A stretch of 64,000 nucleotides of DNA from NCBI GenBank assembly GCA_963784995.1, contig CAWATZ010000003.1, forward strand, positions 868,001-932,000. The letters are read 5' to 3'. The stretch is from CAWATZ01 sp963784995 (GTDB lineage Bacteria; Planctomycetota; Planctomycetia; Gemmatales; Gemmataceae). The notes beneath the pieces are model-generated. The model was not told where the DNA came from and did not search any database. It saw only the letters and a program-made list of their open reading frames with translations. The translations under genes were made by a program, and so were the position numbers. This document shows positions 56,473 to 64,000 of this stretch, in pieces; position 1 is the stretch's first letter; the number at the start of each line of letters is the position of its first letter.

Positions 56473-57832
56473 ATGAAACCCACCGACGTTCGCATCGAGT
56501 CCGTCTCGCATTCCTACGAAGACTACCTCTTCCGCACGCCGATCAAGTTCGGCGGCGTACCGCTGGATCGCTGTACCCTGCTCAACGTCACCTGCCAGGT
56601 GCGGACGGTCGCCGGCAAGAGCAGGAGCGGCTTCGGCTCGATGCCGCTGGGCAACGTCTGGTCCTTCCCGTCGCGGGTGATGTCTTACGACACGACCCTG
56701 GCCGCCATGAAGAACCTGGCCGGCCGGATTGAACGGATCTACGCCGGCTATTCCGAGGCCGGCCATCCCATCGACATCACCTGGGCCGTCGAGCATGATT
56801 TCGTCCCGGCGGCGGACCAGACCACGCGGGAGCTGAAACTGGCTGAGCCGATCCCCCGGCTCTGTGCCCTGGTCGTGGCCAGCGCCTTCGATGCGGCCCT
56901 GCACGACGCTTTCGGCAAGGTCCACGGACTCAACTGCTACCACACCTATGGACCCGAGTTCCTCAGCCACGACCTGGGCCATTACCTCGGGGCCGAGTTC
57001 AAGGGCGAGCAGCTGGCTCAGTACCTGTCGCGCAAGCCGCAGGAGCGGATGCCGCTGTACCACCTGATCGGAGGCGCTCGATCCGCTGGACGCCGGCGAC
57101 GTCAAACAGCCCGTCAACGATGGTCTGCCGGAGACGCTGCCGGAGTGGATCAAGTTCAACGGCCTGACACATCTGAAGATAAAGCTCAACGGCGACGACC
57201 TGGCCTGGGACGTGGAGCGCGTGGTCCGCGTCGATCGGATCACGGCGGACACGCAGAAGGAGCGCGGGGTCAGCCGCTGGTGCTACTCGCTGGACTTCAA
57301 CGAGCGCTGCGCCAACGTCGGCTATCTGCTGGAGTTTCTGCACCGGGTCAAGGAGCAGACGCCGGCCGGGTTCGAGCGTGTGGCCTACATCGAGCAGCCG
57401 ACGGCCCGTGACCTGGCGAAGGACCGCCACAACGTCATGCACGAGGCGTCGAAGCTGCGGCCGGTGGTCATCGACGAGTCGCTGGTGGACCTGGAGAGCC
57501 TGCAGCTGGCCCGGGAGATGGGTTATACGGGTGCGGCCCTGAAGGCGTGCAAGGGACAGACGCAGTCGCTGCTGCTGGCGGCCGCGGCGCGGAAGTACGG
57601 CATGTTCCTGTGTGTGCAGGATTTGACCTGTCCGGGCGCGTCGCTGATCCACTCGGCCGGGCTGGCGGCGCACGTTCCCGGGGTGACGGCCATCGAGGGC
57701 AATTCGCGGCAATACTGCCCGGCGGCGAACAAGCCGTGGGAAAGCAGGGTGCCGGGCTTCTTCGAGGTTCGCGACGGCACGCTGCACACTGGCCTGCTGA
57801 CCGGACCTGGCCTGGCGAGCGGCGCGGCGTGA
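56473..57832 (+). CDS. Enolase-superfamily enzyme, MLE/epimerase type (frame break)
   Basis: About 452 residues in two frames that join near 57076 (YHLIGG to ALDPLDAGDVKQPVND). The MLE-type K-x-K is in THLKIKLNGDD. Metal ligands are in CYSLDFNER, VAYIEQPTA and VVIDESLVD, and a C-terminal Lys lies in AALKACKGQT. These enzymes abstract a proton next to a carboxylate, for example dipeptide epimerases and sugar-acid dehydratases. Substrate unknown. The last six residues (LASGAA) and the stop are encoded by the palindrome at 57814. Confidence 0.85.
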
Positions 57833-57884
57833 GCCCGCCGGTAAGAACTCCCGATACCGGCGGGCTCACGCCGCGCCGCTCGCC
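57814..57884. repeat. 71-bp palindrome holding the stops of two convergent genes
   Basis: GGCGAGCGGCGCGGCGTGAG on the left, with AAGAACTCCCGAT in the centre, pairs with its complement on the right. The enolase stop (57830-57832) lies in the left arm and the hydrolase stop (57866-57868) in the right arm. A related copy is at 59871-59954. Confidence 0.88.
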
Positions 57885-58722
57885 GGAGCCGCATGCACGA
57901 AGCGGAGGATCTCCTTGCCGTGGAGGGCCGTGTCCAGGGCGGCGTTGTGGATGATCGAGCAGTGATCTTCCCCGGTGGCAACCACAAGACGCGAGTGGCA
58001 GTCGTGCTGCAGGAGCCGCTGGTGGAACTGGCGGGCCTGGCGGGACAGGGTCCACAGCTCTTTCTGGCGCGGACGACCAGAAACGGCGGGATGCCTGGCT
58101 TGACGTGCCAGAAGGGTGAGGCGTCCGCCTTGTTCACGTTCCGGAACACGCAGCCGACCCGGGCCAGGGTCACGTTCCAGTGAATCTTGTAAATGCCGCT
58201 GACCGCGATCACGCCGCGGCACGTCTCGAAACCCAAACCAAAGGTGGCCAGGAAGGATTCGTCCGTGCCCAGCAGCGCGGCCAGGTGGGCGCCGGCCGAG
58301 TGGCCACACAGGTAGAGCCGCTTCGGATCACCGCCGTGGCTGGCGACGTGCGCCTCGATCCAGGCAAAGGCCCGGGCCAGGTCCTGTGCCGGGACCGGAT
58401 GGCGGACCCGTGGCGCCAGGCGGTAATTGACGAGGGCCGCGCCGATGCCGTTCTTCGCCAGGAAAATGCCCACGTGGCCGAACAGCGCCTTGTCGCCGGA
58501 CATCCAGGCGCCGCCGTGGGCCAGCACGACCACCGGAAACCTGTCCCGGTCGGGCAAGTACAGATCCAGCTTGTGTCTGTCCTCCCGGGTCTCGGCATAA
58601 GGGACGTCGAGCAAGACCCGCAGGCCGAGTCCCCGATCGGGAGGCAGCGCCCGGGAAGATGTCGGGCGAGAGCCAGGCCGGAACCGCGCCGAGTCCCGGC
58701 CGGAGAAGAGTGATGCAGTCAT
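57866..58722 (-). CDS. Alpha/beta hydrolase (esterase-like, frame break)
   Basis: The ATG at 58722 has AAGGAG 7 bases upstream. The oxyanion-hole motif VVLAHGGAWMSGDKALFG, the nucleophile Ser in LCGHSAGAHLAALLG and a catalytic His in GEDHCSIIHNAA match BD-FAE/HSL-like esterases. The frame breaks near 58065. The downstream frame gives QKELWTLSRQARQFHQRLLQ and ends at 57866. The restored protein is about 285 residues with no clear signal peptide. Its C-terminus APASGAA comes from the shared palindrome. Substrate unknown. Confidence 0.82.
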
Positions 58723-58740
58723 GGTGTCTCCTTTCAAGGG

Positions 58741-59849
58741 TCACTCACCATCGAATCTTGATGATTGATCCCTGGACTGGCCGATCAGCACCCGCACGCG
58801 CTGGCCGATCTTGAGCGGCGGTTGTCCCGGGTCCAGGGCGATGAGGCATTCCAGGGTCCGCACGTCGTTGAACTGCAACGGCTCTTGCAAGACCGAGCGG
58901 CGCTGGGTGTACCAGTCGGACAGGGAGGTCACCCGTCCACGCCAGGTCGCCGGGTCGTTGCTGTCGTCCCGGATCAGGACCGGCTGACCGACCTTGACCT
59001 GATAGGCGAACTCCTGGACCACCTCGGCGCGGATGAAGCGCGGGCCATCCGGGCAGAAGAGCAGGACGGGCTGCTTCGGGATCGCTCCCAGCATTTCCCC
59101 CGGACCGACCAGGCAGCGCAGCACCTTGCCGTCGGCGGGGGCCCGGACACTGCACTCCTTCAAGGAGTCCTGGGCCAGCCGCAGCCGAGCCTCTTTCGCC
59201 TTGACCTCCTGCTCCGCCCGGCGAACGTCGGCCGCGGGGTCGTGCAGACGCAGCTCCTCCAGTTTTTTCGTCTCCGCCTGGAGCAAGGCTTCCGCTTCCC
59301 GGACCTCGTTTCGGGAGACGTCGAGGTCCGTTTTGCTGGTCAGGTTCTTGGCATACAGGTCCTCCTTCCGGCCGCACACCTGCCGGGCAGACGTGAGCCG
59401 GTTCTGAACGACCTCGATGGCGGCCTGTGACTGCTCGATCCGGGCCTGGTGCTGCTGGGGTCGTTTCCGCACTTCGACCAGCTGGATCTGGCTGGCCTCC
59501 AGGTCGGTTCGGGCTTCCTGGACTCGCAGACCGGCGACCGTGTCTTCCAGCCGCAGCAGCACGTCGCCGGCCTTGACCCGCTGGTCCTCCTCGACCAGCA
59601 CCGCGGCCACCCGGCCGGGCTGGGCTGGATACAGCGACGTGATCCCGTGCTTGACGTCCACGTGGCCGAAGCAGGCCACAGCGCCTCCAGAAGAGCCGAA
59701 GTCTTCGTCCGGGGTCCGGGAAGAGGGCTTTCGGACTTCCGCGCCCTGGACCGTGACGCCAGATGAACCCCGAGGCAGGTCAGGAAGATCGCCAGGACCG
59801 TTACCCCCAGCAGCCATCGGGACCAGCGCCAAACTCCGTTGCTTTTCAT
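58741..59849 (-). CDS. HlyD-family periplasmic adaptor of an ABC exporter (frame break)
   Basis: The start at 59849 has AAGGAGAG 5 bases upstream. An N-terminal membrane anchor (WLLGVTVLAIFLTCLGVHLA) is in one frame. The body is in another, reached somewhere in 59690-59770. The body shows the biotinyl-lipoyl-like AAVLVEEDQRVKAGDVLLRL, a long coiled coil (about 100-230, QIQLVEVRKRPQQHQARIEQ), the second lipoyl half SVRAPADGKVLRCLVGPGEM, and a beta-barrel domain. It links an inner-membrane ABC transporter to an outer-membrane step, as in DevB/MacA. Last gene of the three-gene export cassette. Confidence 0.87.
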
Positions 59850-59870
59850 GAGACTCTCCTTGTTAGCAGT

Positions 59871-59954
59871 AACCGAAAGGCGAGCGGCGCGGCGTCAGCC
59901 CGCCGGTGAAGGCCATTACCGGCGGGCTGACGCCGCGCCGCTCGCCTTTCGGTT
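59871..59954. repeat. 84-bp palindrome, second copy of the GGCGAGCGGCGC family
   Basis: AACCGAAAGGCGAGCGGCGC on the left pairs with its complement on the right around GAAGGCCATT. The core matches the palindrome at 57814-57884. It lies between the ATPase and adaptor genes of the ABC cassette. Confidence 0.88.
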
Positions 59955-59962
59955 CGTGATTC

Positions 59963-60706
59963 TTAGTGACTCAGCGCCGGAATCAGGCCTTCATCCGCAC
60001 CGCCGGCCTCTGCCTCTCGTTCCTCCGTCAGCCGGCCGTCCTCCAGATGAAACGACCGGTCGGCGTAAGGGAGCAACCGGCTGTCGTGGGACACCACCAG
60101 CAAGGTGGTGCCGCGCTGATGGGCGGCCTCTTGCAGCAGGCGGATCACTCCTTCGCCGTGGACCCAGTCCAGGGCGCTGGTGGGCTCGTCCGCGAAGCAG
60201 AAGTCCGGTTCCATGACCAGGGCCCGGCCGATGGCCACCCGCTGCTTCTCGCCGCCGGACAGCTGGGCGGGCCGCAGATGGATCTTCTTGCCAAGCCCCA
60301 GCAGCCCCAGCATGCGCTCGGCGCGCTGCCGGGCTTCGCGCACCGGCGTCCCCTCGGCCCAGCGCAGGACCATCTCCAGCTGCTGCCGGGCCGTCAGGGC
60401 CGGCAGCAGGTTGTAGCCCTGAAAGACGTAGCCGAAATGGCGCTGGCGGAACTTCTCCTGCTGGGCCGGGCTCTGGGCCCAGTAGTCCTGCCCCAGCGCC
60501 AGCACCTGACCGCCGGTCGGTTCGAGCAATCCCGAAAGCACGGCCAGCAGGGTCGATTTGCCGCTGCCGGAGGGCCCCATGAGCAGGGCCAGCTCGCCCT
60601 TGTGCAGTTTCAGCGACACTTCGCGCAGGACCGTCGAAACAACCCCGCCCTGCTCGAAGGTGCGAACCAGGTGTCGGCCTTGCAAGACCGGCTTTTTCAG
60701 AAACAT
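59963..60706 (-). CDS. ABC transporter ATP-binding protein, DevA/LolD-like
   Basis: 247 residues from ATG 60706 (GGAGG upstream). Walker A GPSGSGKSTLLAVLSGLL, Q-loop GYVFQGYNLLPALTARQQLE, signature LSGGEKQRVAIGRAL, Walker B FCFADEPTSALD and the H-loop VVSHDSRLLPYADR are intact. This is the energy subunit of a MacB/DevA/LolD-type exporter working with the permease at 60802-61919 and the adaptor at 58741-59849. Cargo unknown; relatives export glycolipids, lipoproteins or peptides. Confidence 0.93.
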   Translation of the reverse strand: MFLKKPVLQGRHLVRTFEQGGVVSTVLREVSLKLHKGELALLMGPSGSGKSTLLAVLSGLLEPTGGQVLALGQDYWAQSPAQQEKFRQRHFGYVFQGYNLLPALTARQQLEMVLRWAEGTPVREARQRAERMLGLLGLGKKIHLRPAQLSGGEKQRVAIGRALVMEPDFCFADEPTSALDWVHGEGVIRLLQEAAHQRGTTLLVVSHDSRLLPYADRSFHLEDGRLTEEREAEAGGADEGLIPALSH

Positions 60707-60727
60707 TTCAGGTCCTCCGTCCGGTTT

Positions 60728-60787
60728 AGAGTAGCCCTCACGCTCCGCGTGAGGAAAATGCCTCACGCGGCGCGTGAGGGCTACTCT
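60728..60787. repeat. 60-bp palindrome between permease and ATPase genes
   Basis: AGAGTAGCCCTCACGC-CCGCGTGAGG pairs with CCTCACGCGG-GCGTGAGGGCTACTCT around AAAATG. It may tune expression within the operon. Confidence 0.85.
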
Positions 60788-60801
60788 TGGGAAACCGCTT
60801 C

Positions 60802-61919
60802 TTAACGCAGCAGCGCTGCCAGCTGGAGCTGACGCAGGGAGCGCAGGGCCAGCAGGCCGGCGCCCACGGCCGTGATCAGGGTCAGGCCTGCCGCCGAGGC
60901 CAGCACCCAGGGGGGCAATTGCGTCCGGGCCCCCAGCAGACCAGCGAGCTGGGCCAGGCCGAGGACGCAGGGGTAGGCCAGCAGGACGCCAAGCACACCC
61001 AGCCAGCAGGCCTGCGCCAGGACGATGAACGCCAGTCGCCAGGACGGCACGCCCAGGGCCCGGAGCACTGCATACTCACGGAACGAGGCGGCCGTGGCCG
61101 AGTACAGCGTCTGGCTGGTGACCACCGCGCCGACCAGCAAGCCCAGCAAGGCCGCACAGCCCAGGGCGATGCCGCCGCCGCTCGTGACCAGCCAGTGCCA
61201 GCGCGAGCGGAACGAAAACTCCGCGCTGGTGAACGCCGCCATGTTGCCGTAGCGGCGCAGCGCTCGACCACCCGGGGCGCATCCCGTGGATCGCGGCAAC
61301 GGGCCAGCACGTAGGTGACCTGGTCGTCCGACATCCGCAGCAGGCGCCGGGCCGTCTCCAGCGAGCAGAACACGTACGGCCCCCCCAGGCCCTTCATGCC
61401 GGGTACGACCCCGACCACGCGCACCCGCGCTCCGGAAACCTGGGCGATCTCGTTGATCCCTTCGGTAAGGCCGAGCCGGCCCAGGTCGTCCTCGGCCACC
61501 ACCGCCGTCCCGGGCACACCCAGCTTCTGCCGCAGCTCCGGCGTCAGGGCGTCGAGGGCGCCCAGGGACTTCTCGTTCAGCCGGCAGCCAATGACAATGG
61601 CCAGCTCCGAACCGCCGTGAGGCTTGGCCCAGGGGTAGAACATCTGAATGTAAGGCTCGGTTTCCTCGATCTCGGGCATCGCCTCCAGCCGGTCCCGCCA
61701 CTGCTCGGGGATGGGGATGCCCACGTCCACGCTGACCACCCGCGGCTGCGCAACCCAGACGTGCGCCCGGGAGTGATCGATCGGGATGGACACGCTGGAG
61801 AACGTCCCCAGCAGCAGGCCCAGCTGCAGGGCCACCAGCAGGGCGCTGAACGTCACCGCCAGCATGGCGGGCAGGTAACGCTGCCGGTCGTACCACAGGA
61901 TCATCAGGGAATAAGGCAT
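60802..61919 (-). CDS. FtsX/MacB-like ABC permease, DevC type (frame break)
   Basis: About 372 residues from ATG 61919 (MPYSLMILWYDRQRYLPAML). One N-terminal helix (LAVTFSALLVALQLGLLLGT) is followed by a periplasmic domain (HVWVAQPRVVSVDVGIPIPE). The frame breaks near 61258 after VVER, and the downstream frame gives LRRYGNMAAFTSAEFSFRSR and three C-terminal helices ending in LRSLRQLQLAALLR. This 1+3 helix plan with a large outside loop is that of DevC/MacB-type permeases. First gene of the cassette. Confidence 0.87.
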
Positions 61920-61947
61920 GCTTTGTCTCACCGGAGATCTCGGAATG

Positions 61948-61997
61948 GAGGAAGGTGGCGAATCGGCAGCGGATGCTGCCGATTCGCCACCTTCCTC
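61948..61997. repeat. 50-bp perfect palindrome
   Basis: GAGGAAGGTGGCGAATCGGC begins a 23-base arm. The loop is GGAT and the exact complement follows. It lies upstream of the permease gene and after the small membrane protein gene. Confidence 0.88.
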
Positions 61998-62056
61998 TTT
62001 CCCGGAGCCGGGTTGGCTCAAGAAAGAACAGCTCAAGGAATCACGCTGCTACAAGA

Positions 62057-62509
62057 CTAATCGTGAAACGCAGCGCTTTCAGGACAGCAAGCCAGGTCGA
62101 TTTCTGCTTTTTCCGCCGATTGTCCTGGTCGGACCGCATGGACCTTCGGCTCGAAGTGGTTGCGGAGTGCCAGCGCCGTCCACAGGGCCGCAAACAGGTC
62201 AATGACGCCAAACGCGAGAATCGTCCAGTTCTCCCAGGCGAAGGCCACGAAGCCCACCAGGAACGGCAAGACACTGAGCCGGGTGACCACGCTCCGGCGG
62301 AAGAACGCGACTTCCTCGGTGCGTGAGGCCTCGAAGTAGTAATAGGCCAGGACGAGAAGAAGCATGCCGCTGATGCGCACCCACAGGATGTCGCTCGGGG
62401 GCTGCAGACCGATCAGGCGGCACGCTTCCCTTGGAAGGATGATCTGGAGGAGCCCGCACAGGGCCACGTGGACGCTGAAAACTCGGATGCTGAAGGCTGC
62501 CGGACTCAT
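62057..62509 (-). CDS. Four-helix membrane protein of unknown function
   Basis: 150 residues from ATG 62509, 2 bases after the preceding stop. About four membrane helices (VFSVHVALCGLLQIILP, RISGMLLLVLAYYYFEASRT, VLPFLVGFVAFAWENWTILA, VIDLFAALWTALALRNHF). No catalytic motif and no family recognised. Close coupling to the MprF-like gene suggests a joint membrane-lipid role. Confidence 0.78.
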   Translation of the reverse strand: MSPAAFSIRVFSVHVALCGLLQIILPREACRLIGLQPPSDILWVRISGMLLLVLAYYYFEASRTEEVAFFRRSVVTRLSVLPFLVGFVAFAWENWTILAFGVIDLFAALWTALALRNHFEPKVHAVRPGQSAEKAEIDLACCPESAAFHD

Positions 62510-62511
62510 GA

Positions 62512-63980
62512 TCAGATACTCCTGGTCAGGTTGAGAAGGTCGTAGACGGCACGGAACCCGAACGGTTGGATGGCAACGTATTCGCGCTCCATCACGTCGG
62601 TTCCCCACTTCTGCTTGTAGGCGGCCTGGGAGTCGGCGGGGTACACTTTGCTGCCGTATTTGCGCAGCAGCTGGATCATGCGGTTGATCCACCAGCTGCC
62701 CGCCTTGCTTTCCTCGCGATCAATCAAGAACGGGGTGAAACCGAAGTGCAGATACGGCGACTCCCTCGGCCTTGAAGCGATTGATCGCCTCGGCATTGCA
62801 CAGCTCCATCGTGCCCTGGGGGGCCTCCGGCAGCTTGCGCGTCAGATCGTGCAGGTAGCCGGGCCGCTCGTGGCCCCAGACCGGCACGTAAGAGATGAAC
62901 GCCACCGCCTTTTCCTGAGCGTCCAGAACGAGGAAATGCCGGCGGTCCCGGTCGTCCGGCCCACCCAGCTTCGCCGGTCATGAAATCCAGCTCCTTCTTG
63001 CCCTTGGCCTCCAGCCAGCCGGCGCTGATCTCCTCGATTTTCTTGAACCACTCCGTGTCACGCGGTACGTCCTTGCCCAGTTCCACCACCTTCATGCCCG
63101 CCTTGCGGGCACGCTGGATCTTGTTGCGCAGCTGCATCTTCGGGCCGCCGCCAAAGCTGTAATCCTTCAGCGACACGGCATAAGTGGTCCCCAGCTGGTT
63201 GACGGTAAAGCCCCGGCTGGCGAACAGATCCACCTGGACCTGGCGCACCTGCACGGCCCCCACCCGCAGGCGCTTGTCGGCGGCGAAGCGGAGGAAGCGG
63301 TCGAGCAATTCGCCCGCGTGTTCCGGCCGGGCGTGGACGCCGCCAAACACCCAGAGGTGCTTGCCCTGGTGACGGTAGGAGATCAGTCCCGAAATCCCAT
63401 CGACGACGAACGCCTGATTACGCCGCGACAGGGCCAGGTAACCCGAAGGGTGTTCCAGCGTGTCGGCCAGCACTTCCCGGGGCAGCAGCTCTTCGACGTT
63501 GGCGGCGGTGGCGATCACCTTCCGGGTCGGCTCCGGGGCGGGCCGGCCGAGGGCGCGGAGAACGGCTTCGTCGGAATGGTCGGTCGGCTCGAACGCCAGG
63601 GCCGTCGGCTTGAGGATGTTGCCGAAGACCCCCCGGTCGATCGACAGGTGGATGGGCACGGCCAGCATGGCCCACTCGAAGCCGCCCCGGAAGTAAGCCC
63701 AGAGGCCGACGCCGATGCCGCACACCAGGTAAGTGTGAGCGATGTTGTAGGCATTGTAGTACCAGCGGTTGATGCGCTTGTCCTTCGAGCGCCGGAAGGC
63801 GAGGGCCCCGGGCAAATAGCCGACGAAGTCGATGATCCAGAAGGCAAACAGTGCCCGCCACCAGTTGACCTCCGCAAGGTGGGGCAACAGCACCGCGATG
63901 CAGAGGAACAGGACCGCGAGGTGCTCCGCCCGGATGGTCCAGTACGTTCCCGCAGAATGAAGACGATTGCGTGAATCCAT
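62512..63980 (-). CDS. MprF-like DUF2156 lipid aminoacyltransferase (two frame breaks)
   Basis: The ATG at 63980 has AGGAGC 6 bases upstream. The N-terminal part has membrane helices (EHLAVLFLCIAVLLPHLAEV, IAHTYLVCGIGVGLWAYF). The DUF2156/LPG-synthase part follows: FVVDGISGLISYRHQGKHLW, KMQLRNKIQRARKAGMKVVE, ISAGWLEAKGKKELDFMTGE. The frame is lost twice, near 62965 and 62765. The pieces VAFISYVPVWGHERPGYLHD and PYLHFGFTPFLIDREESKAG complete the family pattern, to a stop at 62512. Family members move amino acids from tRNA to phosphatidylglycerol or act on other lipids. About 489 residues when restored. Confidence 0.82.
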
Positions 63981-64000
63981 GGTTAGCTCCTAGAACAGAA

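Overview
The window looks like a chromosome segment of a planctomycete of the Gemmataceae type. The signs are a DUF1559 prepilin-like protein at the left edge, a TIGR02996-type motif, a DUF4058 protein, a kinase-FGE fusion, 'CACCRRIWH' proteins, high GC (roughly 65% by eye) and many gene-end palindromes. No rRNA or tRNA gene was recognised. About 14 one-base reading-frame breaks were found inside otherwise well-conserved genes, most of them in G/C-rich or homopolymer tracts. They look more like residual sequencing indels than real decay, and each is noted at its gene.

Layout. 0-4.3 kb: partial DUF1559 gene, a Cys-rich gene broken by a palindrome, a TIGR02996 protein and a secreted protein. 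4.4-11.4 kb (minus): a tightly packed operon of three B12-binding radical SAM enzymes (one close to the HpnP/DUF4070 type), an alpha-oxoamine synthase and a GNAT/FemAB-like acyltransferase, which suggests an unusual lipid pathway. 11.6-13.5 kb: small Gemmataceae proteins, including two tandem paralogs. 13.6-23.7 kb: a full kdpB and a 5'-truncated kdpB in direct orientation bracket an AT-richer island. The island holds an IS701-like element, a transglutaminase-like protein, an Rhs-derived nuclease toxin and two tandem candidate immunity genes.

21.5-34.5 kb: a Kdp potassium-uptake locus in the order small ORF-kdpF-kdpA-kdpC-kdpB, with a secreted protein and a BBP2-like porin next to it. On the other strand lie an NtrC-type sigma-54 activator, a HAMP histidine kinase and a stand-alone KdpD N-terminal domain. 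Sequence-level sigma-54 promoters precede both arms, so kdp here is probably sigma-54 controlled instead of using the classical KdpD/KdpE pair.

34.6-38.2 kb: an AAA_25 ATPase with a palindrome over its start codon, a small membrane protein, a ribbon-helix-helix protein and a DUF2293 protein. 38.3-46.9 kb: a very large TIR-CHAT-NB-ARC-TPR protein followed by three small genes and a UvrD-like helicase, which is a defence-like neighbourhood. 47-51.5 kb: repeats, a degenerate EEP nuclease gene, a flavoprotein gene interrupted in frame by a 69-bp palindrome, and a DUF4058 protein. 51.6-56.4 kb: a Ser/Thr kinase-FGE fusion followed by four small genes ending in an HNH nuclease. 56.5-64 kb: an enolase-superfamily enzyme, an alpha/beta hydrolase, a DevBCA/MacB-like export cassette, a small membrane protein and an MprF-like DUF2156 protein.
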